A stretch of DNA of 64,000 nucleotides, taken from positions 3,563,001 through 3,627,000 of the forward strand of contig NZ_CP068230.1 of the NCBI RefSeq assembly GCF_009183365.2, written 5' to 3'. Below, piece after piece: positions 1 through 9,028 of this stretch (positions within the stretch are counted from its first letter, which is position 1; each line of letters begins with the position of its first letter). The notes under the pieces are model-generated. The model ran no database searches and had not been told where the DNA came from. It saw nothing but the letters and a program-made list of their open reading frames with translations. Position numbers and translations under genes: made by a program. The stretch comes from Shewanella algae. GTDB lineage: Bacteria; Pseudomonadota; Gammaproteobacteria; Enterobacterales; Shewanellaceae.

Positions 1-18
1 GACAACTCAACACTTTGA

Positions 19-56
19 GCGCATCCGGGAACCCACCTCCCGGGTGCGCTTTTTTT
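19..56 (+). terminator. Rho-independent terminator of a gene left of the window
   Basis: A 12-bp stem (19-30 with 38-49, one G-T type mismatch) is followed by seven T. It ends a plus-strand transcript whose gene lies before the window. Confidence 0.8.
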
Positions 57-140
57 CATCTGTTCTACACTCCGGGAATAGCGCAGCCAAAGCCGTTTAT
101 TACATGCGGCCTGACTTCAGCGACCAGGCTGTCACCGGCT

Positions 141-158
141 GACTTATTCGCACCATCC
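141..158. mobile_element. Solo IS5-type terminal repeat remnant
   Basis: GACTTATTCGCACCATCC matches 17 of 18 bases of the right end shared by the two miniature elements at 17070-17348 and 62442-62706. No partner end or internal element sequence is visible nearby, so it would be a relic or a single end. It lies just upstream of mtnN. A weak promoter can be drawn with a -35 (TTCGCA, 147-152) inside this remnant and a -10 (TATATT, 170-175); that is inference only. Confidence 0.45.
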
Positions 159-220
159 TTGGCTTGTGCTATATTAAGCCGCCCTCAGGCTCACTCAAGA
201 CATTTAAAGAAGGTTAAGCC

Positions 221-913
221 ATGAAAATCGGTATTATCGGCGCCATGGAGCCGGAAGTTGCTCACCTGATTGCCTCTTTGGAAAACCCACAGCACAGCAA
301 GGTTGCCGGCATTGAATTTGTCAGCGGCACTCTGGTTGGCAAAGAAGTCATAGTTACCCGCTCCGGCATAGGCAAGGTTGCCGCCAGCATAGCGACCAGT
401 CTGTTGATTGAAAAGTTCGCCCCGGATGCGGTCATCAATACCGGCTCAGCCGGTGGATTTGTCGATGCGCTGCAGATAGGTGACATAGTGATTTCCGATG
501 AAGTCCGCTACCACGATGTCGATGTCACCGCCTTTGGCTATGAGATGGGCCAGATGGCGCAGCAACCCGTAGCCTTTATCCCTGATCACAAGCTGATGCT
601 CGCGGCCAAACAGGCTATCGCAGGTTTAGGAGAGGTCAAAGCCATTGAAGGCCTTATCTGCACAGGTGACAGCTTTATTTGCGATCCCGAGCGCACCGCC
701 GTCATGCTGAAGCATTTCCCCACCATGGCCGCCTGTGAAATGGAAGGCGCGGCCATTGCTCAGGTGTGTCATCAGTTCGGCGTTCCCTTTGTGGTGATCC
801 GCTCTCTGTCCGATAATGCCAACAACGACTCTCCGGTCGACTTTGATGCCTATCTGGTCAAGGCGGGGCACCACTCGGCCCTGATGGTCATAGGCATGCT
901 GCATCACCTTTAA
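221..913 (+). CDS. mtnN: 5'-methylthioadenosine/S-adenosylhomocysteine nucleosidase
   Basis: Cytosolic enzyme that hydrolyses methylthioadenosine and S-adenosylhomocysteine to adenine plus the ribosyl thioether. It supplies S-ribosylhomocysteine to LuxS, which is encoded at 58485-58994. The 230 residues match the usual family length. The start reads MKIGIIGAMEPEV with the catalytic Glu12. The nucleobase and ribose site appears as ACEMEGAA and the catalytic Asp in SLSDNANND near residue 197. An AGAAGG ribosome site precedes the ATG. The next gene follows after 19 bp, so the two are probably co-transcribed. Confidence 0.97.
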   Translation: MKIGIIGAMEPEVAHLIASLENPQHSKVAGIEFVSGTLVGKEVIVTRSGIGKVAASIATSLLIEKFAPDAVINTGSAGGFVDALQIGDIVISDEVRYHDVDVTAFGYEMGQMAQQPVAFIPDHKLMLAAKQAIAGLGEVKAIEGLICTGDSFICDPERTAVMLKHFPTMAACEMEGAAIAQVCHQFGVPFVVIRSLSDNANNDSPVDFDAYLVKAGHHSALMVIGMLHHL

Positions 914-932
914 TTAAGGAGCACCGGAGCCC

Positions 933-1922
933 ATGAGCCTGCCCTTCTACGAGCAGTTGCTGGCCTTAGACGGGCCCCTTATTCAGGGGTTTCTGGTGCT
1001 GTTTTTTGCCTTGTTGCTGGCGCGATTGGCGCCGCTGCCCCAGGCTTTTCAACCTCTGGCCTGGTTGAGCCATCTGGCCAAGTCACTGGCCGCCAAGGTC
1101 AAACGGGGCGACAGAGACGAAAGGCAGCAGCTGATTGCCGGCTCTCTGGCCATTTTGCTGCTGGTGCTGCCATTTTGGTTAATCATCACCTTCCTGCTGG
1201 AACTGGCGGCATTCCCCTGGTTCTTTGAGTTTTTGATCCTCTATCTGTGTCTCAACGATGCCTGTTTCATTCAGGAAGCCGAAGAGATATACCAGGCCCT
1301 CAGGCGGGGAGACAAACCGGCCGCCAGAGAGTTGCTCTCCCCCTGGGTCGCCCGCGACACTGCCGAACTATCCGAGACTGGCATCGCCAAGGCTACCATA
1401 GAAAAGCTGGTGACCACTCCCATTCATGGCACTGTTACTGTGGTGTTTTTCTTCTGCCTCGCCGGCGCGCCCATGGTGCTGCTGGTGAGAATGTTAAAAC
1501 AGCTGGAGCAAAGCTGGTGGTGTCTGGATCCACAATACCGTTTCTTCGGTCGGCCCGTGTTTCTGGTCAATCAGGTGCTGCTGTATATCCCGGCGCAGCT
1601 GTGGCGTTTTACCCTGGCGATTCAGGGCGGCCCCCAGGCACTGAAACTGATTTGGCAAACACCTCATAGCCGCTTTCCCATCGGCTTTAACTTCCAGGTG
1701 GCAACCATGGCGGCGTATGTATTGATGACAGAGCTTGGCGGACCACAAAAGTATTCCGGCATCAAGGTTCAGGTGGAGAAAGTGGGCCCGGGCCCAGTGC
1801 CGGATCACAAGACCATTCCCAAGGCGATTTCACTGACATTTCGCACCTTCGCCATCTGGTTTGCTTTCGTCGTATTGTTACCTCTGATTTGGGTTTTGTT
1901 ACGTTATTCACAAACGCTTTAA
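933..1922 (+). CDS. CbiB/CobD-family membrane protein
   Basis: 329-residue integral membrane protein with several hydrophobic segments (about 15-35, 68-90, 95-110, 165-185, 305-325). The middle part resembles CbiB/CobD adenosylcobinamide-phosphate synthases: an ARELL..WVARDTAELSETGIAKA stretch matches the family's 'GRDT...E.G...A.VE' signature, and GAPMVLLVRMLKQLEQSW matches the region where CbiB has 'YKAINTLDS'. The match is divergent and no other cobalamin gene is in the window, so the function as amidate synthase is uncertain. It follows mtnN by 19 bp behind an AAGGAG ribosome site and likely shares its transcript. Confidence 0.75.
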   Translation: MSLPFYEQLLALDGPLIQGFLVLFFALLLARLAPLPQAFQPLAWLSHLAKSLAAKVKRGDRDERQQLIAGSLAILLLVLPFWLIITFLLELAAFPWFFEFLILYLCLNDACFIQEAEEIYQALRRGDKPAARELLSPWVARDTAELSETGIAKATIEKLVTTPIHGTVTVVFFFCLAGAPMVLLVRMLKQLEQSWWCLDPQYRFFGRPVFLVNQVLLYIPAQLWRFTLAIQGGPQALKLIWQTPHSRFPIGFNFQVATMAAYVLMTELGGPQKYSGIKVQVEKVGPGPVPDHKTIPKAISLTFRTFAIWFAFVVLLPLIWVLLRYSQTL

Positions 1923-1980
1923 ATTATTCATTTTCTCCTTATAATGCCTTCATTCCCCGCTTACCACTGAGAAAACCGCC

Positions 1981-2367
1981 GTGCTGGACAATATGCATAT
2001 CTCTTTGACGACCCCGGCACTGCTGTTTCCGGCTATTTCCCTGCTACTGCTGGCCTATACCAACAGATTTTTCTCGCTGGCCGCCTTGATCCGCACCCTG
2101 AGTGGCGGTGATAAACCCGTTGCTGCCGAACAGCTGAAAAACTTGCGCCGCCGCATCGTTATCATCCGTCGCATGCAGGAGGCCGGCGTCACCAGCTTCG
2201 CCCTGTGCGTGCTGTGTATGATTTTTATCTATCTTGGCTTCAATACCACAGGCTCGGTGATTTTCGGCGCCAGTTTGCTGTTGCTGCTGTATTCCTTGAT
2301 CCTGTCGGTGATTGAAATCCGTATCTCGGTTGATGCCCTCAACATCCATCTCAAAGAGATGAGCTAA
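1981..2367 (+). CDS. DUF2721 family membrane protein
   Basis: Small inner-membrane protein of 128 residues from the GTG at 1981, or 124 from the in-frame ATG at 1993. Hydrophobic segments lie near residues 10-28, 70-90 and 92-112, with a basic stretch between the first two (LKNLRRRIVIIRRMQEAG). This is the DUF2721 pattern; no function is established. Its stop overlaps the next start as TAATG, so it opens a tightly coupled three-gene operon with the TRIC-type channel and the NTF2-like protein. Confidence 0.85.
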   Translation: MLDNMHISLTTPALLFPAISLLLLAYTNRFFSLAALIRTLSGGDKPVAAEQLKNLRRRIVIIRRMQEAGVTSFALCVLCMIFIYLGFNTTGSVIFGASLLLLLYSLILSVIEIRISVDALNIHLKEMS

Positions 2368-2990
2368 TGACGCTGTGGGTCTATAGCCTGGATCTGTTTG
2401 GTACCGCCGTATTCGCCCTTTCCGGCGCTTTGGCTGCCGGCCGACACAGGATGGATCCATTCGGCGTTTTGGTGCTGGCAGCGGTCACCGCCATCGGCGG
2501 CGGCACCCTCAGAGACACAATTCTGGGCGCTCCGGTATTCTGGCTTCATGACCACAACTATCTCTACGTGATACTGCTGACCGTGGTGTTGACCTTGATT
2601 CTGGTACGCCGGCCCTGGCGTTTGCCCCCATCTAGCCTGGCCATAGCCGATGCCGTCGGCCTGGCACTCTTTACCGTTATCGGCGCCCAGAAGGCTCTGA
2701 CAATGGAATACGGCGGCATGATAGCCGTAGTCATGGGCTTGATCACCGGAGTGGGAGGAGGCATTATTCGGGATCTGCTTTGCCGCCGGATCCCCATGGT
2801 GCTGCGTACCGAAATCTACGCCACGGCATCTATTCTGGGCGGTCTGGTGTACACCTGCAGCCTACAGCTGAAACTCGACGCCGAGGCGGCGCTGATGCTG
2901 GCTTTTATCACAGCCTTGATAATTCGTCTGGCCGCCATACGTTGGCACCTGTCGTTACCTGCGTTTGACTTGAAGACCAAGAGAGAATGA
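2367..2990 (+). CDS. Trimeric intracellular cation (TRIC) channel family protein
   Basis: 207-residue membrane protein of the YicG/UPF0126 group, bacterial relatives of TRIC cation channels. Two internally related halves each carry the glycine-rich signature: AIGGGTLRD around residue 50 and GVGGGIIRD around residue 135, both followed by hydrophobic helices. The N terminus (LDLFGTAVFALSGALAAG) is typical. It starts at the overlapping ATG of the preceding stop and overlaps the next gene by 4 bp (ATGA), so translation is coupled. The physiological ion is not shown by the sequence. Confidence 0.92.
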   Translation: MTLWVYSLDLFGTAVFALSGALAAGRHRMDPFGVLVLAAVTAIGGGTLRDTILGAPVFWLHDHNYLYVILLTVVLTLILVRRPWRLPPSSLAIADAVGLALFTVIGAQKALTMEYGGMIAVVMGLITGVGGGIIRDLLCRRIPMVLRTEIYATASILGGLVYTCSLQLKLDAEAALMLAFITALIIRLAAIRWHLSLPAFDLKTKRE

Positions 2991-3466
2991 TTGTGCGTTA
3001 TTTGGGGTTGATCCTGGCATTGTTAAGCTCACCATTGCTGGCCAACAGCGGCGATATGCCGCCGGAGCAGCAGATGGCCGTGCGCTATATCCATGCCCTG
3101 ACCACCCACGACTATGATGAGCTGGCGACCTTTTACAATCGCGACAGTGTCTTCAACGACAAAACCGCAGATCGCAAATACACGGGCGGCAGGCACATCA
3201 TAGAGTTTCTGGAGCGGGCCCACCGCGGCGTGCTCGAGTATCAATTCAACATAGAGCACATGTTCAACTCTGGCTCTCTGGTGGTGATGATAGGCAACTA
3301 TCACTACAAGGGTCCAGGAGAGCAATTCGGCAAACCGGGCAAAATCATAGACATCGCCATTCCCGGAGTGACCACGCTAAAGCTGGATACCCTTAATCAC
3401 AGGGTTAAAGAGCATATGGATCTGATGGACTATCAAACCATGGCGGACCAACTCTCGGCTCAATAA
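2987..3466 (+). CDS. Secreted NTF2/SnoaL-like protein
   Basis: 159 residues with a cleavable signal peptide (about 1-19, ending LLANS). The rest reads as a SnoaL/nuclear transport factor 2 fold: YIHALTTHDYDELATFYNRDSVFND followed by GGRHIIEFLERAH. These cone-shaped domains bind small hydrophobic ligands or act as isomerases, but no catalytic residue set can be assigned. It overlaps the channel gene by 4 bp and is the last gene of the operon. A periplasmic location is inferred from the signal. Confidence 0.8.
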   Translation: MIVRYLGLILALLSSPLLANSGDMPPEQQMAVRYIHALTTHDYDELATFYNRDSVFNDKTADRKYTGGRHIIEFLERAHRGVLEYQFNIEHMFNSGSLVVMIGNYHYKGPGEQFGKPGKIIDIAIPGVTTLKLDTLNHRVKEHMDLMDYQTMADQLSAQ

Positions 3467-3556
3467 TCCTTACCGGGAACCCGGCCTGTTTTTTACTGTC
3501 CAACCCTCTGAGTGCCAACAGCGAGATCAGGGTTCACTCTGATCCGAGAGGTAAAG

Positions 3557-3988
3557 ATGAGTCGCTTATCCGTACTGGCTGCCCTGCCCCTGTGTTTCCC
3601 TTTGATGACTCAGGCCCAGGCAGCATTCAATGCCGAAGAAAAGTTTGAACCACCTCTGGTGGTTTCCTACGCTGCACAACCTGTAAATCGTTTCAATCAA
3701 AAGCTGTTGCAGGCGCAACATCAACAGGCTCCCTGGAGCCAAGATCCTGAAGGGATCAGCCGCCAATACTCAGGCTCGGCCTTTAAGTTCGTTCGCATCA
3801 GTCACTCTCACGGCAAGACCCTGACCTACAATGTCAGCACCCAGGAAGGGCATCCTCAGATGCTGCTTATTCTGGCGCTCGATAACAATGCCGGCGACTG
3901 GTCAGTGGAAAAAGCCGTGCTCAGTTGGCGCTGCCAGAACAAGGTCTACTTTGGTACCGACAACTGCAGCCCGCCTCACAAACACTGA
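3557..3988 (+). CDS. Hypothetical periplasmic protein
   Basis: Not recognised. The start at 3557 is chosen because GAGAGG sits 4-9 bases before it and a standard signal peptide follows (MSRLSVLAALPLCFPLMTQAQA). An upstream in-frame start at 3512 would place non-signal sequence first. The mature protein is about 121 residues, hydrophilic, with two cysteines near the C terminus (SWRCQ and DNCSPP) that could form a periplasmic disulfide. It stands alone between the TRIC operon and the bidirectional terminator before tyrS. Confidence 0.7.
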   Translation: MSRLSVLAALPLCFPLMTQAQAAFNAEEKFEPPLVVSYAAQPVNRFNQKLLQAQHQQAPWSQDPEGISRQYSGSAFKFVRISHSHGKTLTYNVSTQEGHPQMLLILALDNNAGDWSVEKAVLSWRCQNKVYFGTDNCSPPHKH

Positions 3989-4007
3989 GCCTGATACAGG
4001 CAAGAAA

Positions 4008-4028
4008 AAACCCGGCAGTGCCGGGTTT
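4008..4028. terminator. Bidirectional terminator between convergent genes
   Basis: A 9-bp perfect stem (AAACCCGGC / GCCGGGTTT) has an A-run on its left and T-rich sequence on its right. It serves the gene ending at 3988 on the plus strand and tyrS on the minus strand. Confidence 0.75.
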
Positions 4029-4088
4029 GATATTTTAAGGGCTAAAACAAGCGCTTAGATTGAAGTACTAAATTGAAGTACTTTGGGC

Positions 4089-5285
4089 TCAGGCCAGTGT
4101 TACCTTGGCAAACTTACGCTTGCCGACCTGGAATACCGCGCATGTGCCGGCGTTCAGTACCAGCTTGCTGTCTTCAAGCTTGTCACCATCCATCTTCACC
4201 GCACCTTGTTTGATCATTCGCATGGCATCGGAGGTTGAACCAACCAGACCCGCCTCTTTCAACAGATTGGCAATCGCCAGTCCTTCACCGGCTTCCAGAG
4301 TCAGCTCGGGAATATCGTCCGGCATGGCGCCCTTTTGGAAACGATTGATAAAGGCTTGATGGGCAGCCTCGGCAGCTTCTTCACTGTGGAAGCGACCGAT
4401 AATCTCTTTCGCCAGGGCTATCTTGATATCCCTTGGGTTGGCACCGGCTTCGACATCGGCCTTGAACTGCTCGATTTCAGTCAGTGGACGGAAAGACAGC
4501 AGCTCCAGGTAACGCCACATCAACTCATCTGAGATAGACATTATCTTACCGAACATCTCATCCGGAGCTTCGCTGACACCTATATAGTTGCCGGCAGACT
4601 TGGACATCTTCTTCACGCCATCCAGCCCTTCCAGCAGTGGCATCATGATCACCGCCTGTGGCTTCATGCCCTCGGCTTTCTGCAACTCACGGCCCATCAG
4701 CAGGTTGAACTTCTGATCTGTACCGCCCAGTTCGACATCGGCATTCAGCGCCACTGAGTCATACCCCTGCAGCAATGGGTACATAAATTCGTGGATCGCT
4801 ATTGATTGACCCGAGGCATAACGCTTCTTGAAGTCGTCGCGCTCCATCATGCGGGCCACTGTCTGACGGGAGGCCAGACGGATCATGCCGGCAGCGCCGA
4901 GATCTTCCAACCAACTGGAGTTGAACTCAATCCGGGTCTTGGCAGGATCCAGAATCTTGAACACTTGTTCCTTATAGGTCTCGGCGTTGGCCAGCACCTG
5001 CTCACGGGTCAGTGGCGGGCGAGTGCTGTTCTTGCCACTCGGGTCACCGACCATACCGGTAAAGTCACCGATGAGGAAGATAACCTCGTGTCCCAGGTCC
5101 TGGAACAGTCTGAGTTTGTTGAGAATAACGGTATGGCCAAGGTGAATGTCCGGCGCAGTCGGGTCAGCACCCAACTTGATTTTCAGTGGTCGACCTTCTT
5201 TCAGCTTTTCCAGCAGATCCGCTTCGAGCAAAATCTCGTCGGTACCACGTTTAATTTCCGCCATTATTTGTGCTAAATCAGCCAT
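4089..5285 (-). CDS. tyrS: Tyrosyl-tRNA synthetase
   Basis: Class I aminoacyl-tRNA synthetase charging tRNA-Tyr, 398 residues. The ATP-site HIGH-type motif reads HLGH (about residue 48, in DIHLGHTVIL) and the KMSKS loop is KKMSKSAGN near residue 232. A C-terminal S4-like RNA-binding domain follows (about 335-398, SDAMRMIKQGAVKMDG). The first possible start is a TTG at 5303; the ATG at 5285 gives the conserved MADL start and is preferred. It is divergent from the M23 peptidase, with a 124-bp gap holding both promoters. Confidence 0.96.
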   Translation of the reverse strand: MADLAQIMAEIKRGTDEILLEADLLEKLKEGRPLKIKLGADPTAPDIHLGHTVILNKLRLFQDLGHEVIFLIGDFTGMVGDPSGKNSTRPPLTREQVLANAETYKEQVFKILDPAKTRIEFNSSWLEDLGAAGMIRLASRQTVARMMERDDFKKRYASGQSIAIHEFMYPLLQGYDSVALNADVELGGTDQKFNLLMGRELQKAEGMKPQAVIMMPLLEGLDGVKKMSKSAGNYIGVSEAPDEMFGKIMSISDELMWRYLELLSFRPLTEIEQFKADVEAGANPRDIKIALAKEIIGRFHSEEAAEAAHQAFINRFQKGAMPDDIPELTLEAGEGLAIANLLKEAGLVGSTSDAMRMIKQGAVKMDGDKLEDSKLVLNAGTCAVFQVGKRKFAKVTLA

Positions 5286-5409
5286 CTCGCCAACAACTCC
5301 CAAGGCTCTTCAAATTCAAAGAGACTTATGTTACTTGTTAGCCAGCCTAAATGAAAGTGTGTACACTAAGGCAATATGCCCAAGAATTAAGAAATTGGTA
5401 TCGGGGTCG

Positions 5410-6810
5410 ATGGCAAAGCTTATTACTCTCTTCAGACTGCTGCCCAGAAAGCATCAAATCCTGCTCAGTATTTTAACCACCATTACCTTGATAACCCTGT
5501 TGCTTCCTTCTGACGAAGCCGAGGCATCGAAAAACAGCGCCGGCCCGCAAACCCAGGTACGTTACCAAGTGCCACTGGCCTTTCGTACCCCCACCTCACC
5601 TACAGCCCAGCAAGTGGTTGAAAGCGGGCAACATCCGGATTCAGAAGCCGCCGCCGAGGCGCTGACAGAGAAACTCAATCAACAGGCAGAAGCCGCGCTT
5701 GAGGTTCCCGAACAAACCAGTCCGGCCATTGCCGAGCTGGAACACTTCGAGATTAAAAGCGGCGACACCCTGGCGGCACTCTTCAGCCGCGCCTCACTTA
5801 CCGCCAGAGAAGTTCACGACATTACCCAACTGCCGCTGGCAAAGAAAAACCTGCTGAAGATAATGCCAGGTGACGAAGTCGCCATAGGCAAAAACGCCGA
5901 TGGCGAGCTGCAGGAGCTAAGATACCGCCTCGATGCCGTATCCACCCTGATAGTCCGCAAACAGGGCAAGAGTTATGAAGAAGAACTGGCGGTAAAAACC
6001 GTTGAGACCCGGGATAAATTCGCCCGCGCCAATATCAAGAGCAACTTCTGGAATGCCGGTGTCGAAGCCGGACTGACACCGGCGCAGATTATGCAACTGG
6101 CCACCATATTCGGCTGGGATGTCGACTTTGCCCTGGATATCCGCGAAGGTGACAGCTTTGCCCTCATGTATGAAGAGGAATATGCCGACGGCGAGTTTCT
6201 GCGTAACGGCAATATATTGGCCGCCGAATTTATCAACCAGGGCGAGCGGTACACTGCGGTAAGATACAAAGACGGTAACTACTACTCAGAGGAAGGCCGT
6301 AGCATGCGCAAGGCGTTCCTGCGCTCGCCGGTTGACTTCAAGTATGTGAGTTCCAACTTCAACCCCCGCCGTCTGCATCCTGTTACCGGTCAGGTGAAGG
6401 CCCATCGCGGAGTGGATTATGTTGCCGCCATAGGCACTCCCATCAAAGCCGCCGGCAGCGGCCGGGTGGTCAAGGCCGGCTACAATCAATACAACGGTAA
6501 CTATGTGTTTATCAAACACAACGAAACCTATACCACCAAATACCTGCACCTCAACAAGCGTAAGGTTAACCAGGGTGAAAGCGTCAAACAGGGACAGATC
6601 ATAGGTACCCTAGGCCGTACAGGTCGGGTAACAGGCGCACATCTGCACTATGAGTTTATCGTCAACGGTGTACACAGAAATCCACGCACTGTGGATCTCC
6701 CCAAGGCTGAAGCTATTGCCAAGAGCGAACGTGTCGCCTTCCAACAACTCAGTAGCCAATTGATGGCCACTCTGCTGCGCAACAAACAAGTTCAGGTTGC
6801 GATGCAATAA
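5410..6810 (+). CDS. M23 family peptidoglycan endopeptidase (MepM-like)
   Basis: 466 residues from the ATG at 5410; longer reading frames run back into tyrS and are not credible. An N-terminal membrane anchor (about 15-35) leads to a proline- and alanine-rich linker. An OapA/LysM-like segment follows (EIKSGDTLAALFSRA), and then a LytM/peptidase M23 domain. The zinc motif is visible as HRGVDY and, near the end, HLHYEF. The family cleaves peptide cross-links in murein (MepM cleaves D-Ala-mDAP) to allow wall expansion. anmK follows after 14 bp, a logical partner in wall turnover and recycling. Confidence 0.92.
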   Translation: MAKLITLFRLLPRKHQILLSILTTITLITLLLPSDEAEASKNSAGPQTQVRYQVPLAFRTPTSPTAQQVVESGQHPDSEAAAEALTEKLNQQAEAALEVPEQTSPAIAELEHFEIKSGDTLAALFSRASLTAREVHDITQLPLAKKNLLKIMPGDEVAIGKNADGELQELRYRLDAVSTLIVRKQGKSYEEELAVKTVETRDKFARANIKSNFWNAGVEAGLTPAQIMQLATIFGWDVDFALDIREGDSFALMYEEEYADGEFLRNGNILAAEFINQGERYTAVRYKDGNYYSEEGRSMRKAFLRSPVDFKYVSSNFNPRRLHPVTGQVKAHRGVDYVAAIGTPIKAAGSGRVVKAGYNQYNGNYVFIKHNETYTTKYLHLNKRKVNQGESVKQGQIIGTLGRTGRVTGAHLHYEFIVNGVHRNPRTVDLPKAEAIAKSERVAFQQLSSQLMATLLRNKQVQVAMQ

Positions 6811-6824
6811 CAGGGACAGCATAG

Positions 6825-7934
6825 ATGAATTCTGGATACTTTATTGGGCTGATGTCCGGCACCAGCATGGACGGCGTTGACGCCGTGTTGGTGGACTTCA
6901 GCAGTGGCCAACCCAAACTGCTTGGCCAACATACAGAGCCGTTACCCACCCATTTGTTCAAGGGCTTGCAACGTCTCTGCCAACCGGATACTGATGAAAT
7001 CAATCGTTTGGGACGGCTGGATCGCACAGTAGGTAAGGTGTTTGCCAGCGCGGTCAAGCAACTGCTCGCCAACACAGGGGTGAGTAAGGAACAGGTCTGT
7101 GCCATCGGCAGTCATGGTCAGACAGTGCGGCATATGCCTAATCTGGAAGTGGGTTTTACCTTGCAGATTGGCGATCCCAACACTATCGCCGCCGAAACCG
7201 GCATAGATGTTATCGCCGACTTTCGCCGCAAGGATATCGCCCTCGGCGGCCAAGGCGCGCCGCTGGTACCGGCATTCCACCAGCAGATATTTTCAAGCCC
7301 TGGCACCAACCGCATCATCCTCAATATTGGCGGCATAGCCAACATCACTTTCCTGCCCGCCGATAACCGGGAGATCCTTGGCTTTGATACCGGCCCGGGA
7401 AACACCCTGATAGACGCCTGGAGCCAGCAGATAAGACAACTGCCGTTCGATGAAGACGGTCAGTGGGCCGAAAGCGGCAACAGCTCGGCGGAATTTCTGG
7501 CACAGCTGTTATCACACCCCTATTTCTCGCTGGATTACCCCAAGAGCACGGGCAGAGAGCTGTTCAACAACGCCTGGTTGGATCAACAACTGGCGCTGTT
7601 CAGCCATCTGCCGGAAGAGGATATTCAATCGACACTATTGGACCTCACCTGCCACAGCATTGCCAGGGACATAGCCAAGTTGAGCCCGGATGGCGAAATC
7701 TACGTCTGTGGCGGCGGTGCACTCAATGGCGCGTTGATGAAACGCCTCGGTGCCCAGTTGCCCAACCACAGCATAGCCACCACCTCTGTGCTGGGTATCG
7801 ATCCCAAATGGGTGGAAGGCATAGCGTTTGCCTGGTTGGCGCTGCGCCACCATCAAGGGTTGCCGGCCAATCTGCCGGCGGTAACAGGTGCCAGCCGCGA
7901 AGCCGTACTCGGTGCCCGCTTCCCCGCAGCCTGA
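6825..7934 (+). CDS. anmK: Anhydro-N-acetylmuramic acid kinase
   Basis: 369 residues, the normal length. It phosphorylates and opens 1,6-anhydro-MurNAc released from peptidoglycan, giving MurNAc-6-phosphate. The N-terminal phosphate-binding motif is GLMSGTSMDGVD (about residues 8-19). The catalytic Asp lies in DFRRKDIALGGQGAPLVP, and a second nucleotide loop is GFDTGPGN. It lies 14 bp after the M23 peptidase gene and probably shares its transcript, so hydrolase and recycling kinase are produced together. Confidence 0.96.
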   Translation: MNSGYFIGLMSGTSMDGVDAVLVDFSSGQPKLLGQHTEPLPTHLFKGLQRLCQPDTDEINRLGRLDRTVGKVFASAVKQLLANTGVSKEQVCAIGSHGQTVRHMPNLEVGFTLQIGDPNTIAAETGIDVIADFRRKDIALGGQGAPLVPAFHQQIFSSPGTNRIILNIGGIANITFLPADNREILGFDTGPGNTLIDAWSQQIRQLPFDEDGQWAESGNSSAEFLAQLLSHPYFSLDYPKSTGRELFNNAWLDQQLALFSHLPEEDIQSTLLDLTCHSIARDIAKLSPDGEIYVCGGGALNGALMKRLGAQLPNHSIATTSVLGIDPKWVEGIAFAWLALRHHQGLPANLPAVTGASREAVLGARFPAA

Positions 7935-7946
7935 CTCCTTTCGATA

Positions 7947-7972
7947 CAAGGTGCTGTAACAACAGCACCTTG
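7947..7972 (+). terminator. Hairpin after anmK (weak terminator)
   Basis: A perfect 10-bp inverted repeat (CAAGGTGCTG / CAGCACCTTG) starts 13 bases after the anmK stop. There is no T-run, so it may stabilise the mRNA end rather than terminate. Confidence 0.5.
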
Positions 7973-8203
7973 ACGTTAAACATCAGCCTTGTTTACCCCA
8001 AACCAACCTGGGCAACAGCGAATTTTTCAGCCTGTTAACCTTAACCTTCGCGTCCTCCAAGCAGCTGATTTTTCTGACACAAATTGGCGCTTCAGCTCAC
8101 ATTGAACTAGTGTTCATCTGGCTATACTGCGCCGGTAATATTCGGGAGCTATCCTGAATACCCGCGAATTTGTGGGAAACACATCACTGCACAGGATGCA
8201 ACA

Positions 8204-8902
8204 ATGAAGATGACACAAAAAATGCTCGCCGAATTTCTCGGCACCCTCTGGTTGGTTCTTGGCGGTTGCGGCAGCGCCGTATTGGCAGCCGCCTTTCCTG
8301 AGCTGGGGATCGGCTTTGTCGGGGTTGCCCTCGCCTTTGGTTTAACCGTGCTGACCATGGCATTTGCCATTGGCCACATTTCAGGTTGCCACCTCAACCC
8401 GGCAGTCTCTTTCGGACTCTGGGCCGGCGGCCGCTTTCCTGCTGCCGAGCTACTGCCTTATATCGTCTCCCAGGTGGCAGGGGCCATTGTCGGCGCCGCC
8501 ATTCTCTATGTGATAGCCTCGGGTCAGGACGGATTCTCTCTGAGCGCCGGCTTTGCCTCCAACGGCTTTGGCGAGCACTCTCCCGGGGATTACAGCCTGA
8601 CGGCCGTGCTGGTTTGTGAACTGGTCATGACACTGTTCTTTCTGCTGATCATTCTCGGTGCCACCGACAAGCGAGCTCCAGCTGGTTTTGCTCCCATCGC
8701 CATAGGCCTTGGGCTGACACTTATCCACCTTATCAGTATCCCTGTGTCCAACACCTCGGTGAATCCGGCCCGCAGCACAGGACCGGCACTGTTTGTCGGT
8801 GATTGGGCCCTGAGTCAGCTATGGCTGTTTTGGGTTGCGCCTATTGCCGGTGCAATCATTGCGGGACTCATCTACCGCGCCTTTGAGAATCCATCCGAGT
8901 AA
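8204..8902 (+). CDS. aqpZ: Aquaporin Z
   Basis: 232-residue inner-membrane water channel of the MIP family with six predicted helices. The first pore motif appears as HLNPAVSFG (about residues 63-71). The second half has NTSVNPARSTGPALF (about 185), where the NPAR pore motif and selectivity arginine are intact. Length and motifs fit AqpZ rather than the longer glycerol facilitators. It is a single gene: a 268-bp gap lies upstream and a strong terminator 28 bp downstream. Confidence 0.96.
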   Translation: MKMTQKMLAEFLGTLWLVLGGCGSAVLAAAFPELGIGFVGVALAFGLTVLTMAFAIGHISGCHLNPAVSFGLWAGGRFPAAELLPYIVSQVAGAIVGAAILYVIASGQDGFSLSAGFASNGFGEHSPGDYSLTAVLVCELVMTLFFLLIILGATDKRAPAGFAPIAIGLGLTLIHLISIPVSNTSVNPARSTGPALFVGDWALSQLWLFWVAPIAGAIIAGLIYRAFENPSE

Positions 8903-8929
8903 ATAGTCTGGATAGTCAAAAAATCGATT

Positions 8930-8951
8930 GCGCCCTGCGGGGCGCTTTTTC
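8930..8951 (+). terminator. Terminator after aqpZ
   Basis: A 6-bp GC stem (GCGCCC / GGGCGC) is followed by five T, the classic intrinsic form. Confidence 0.85.
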
Positions 8952-9028
8952 TTGCCCGCAAGCGGTGTTAACATGCCGTCAATTTTTGGCCGGGCGCAGT
9001 GCCGCGGCCACCGAGATGAGATGTCACC

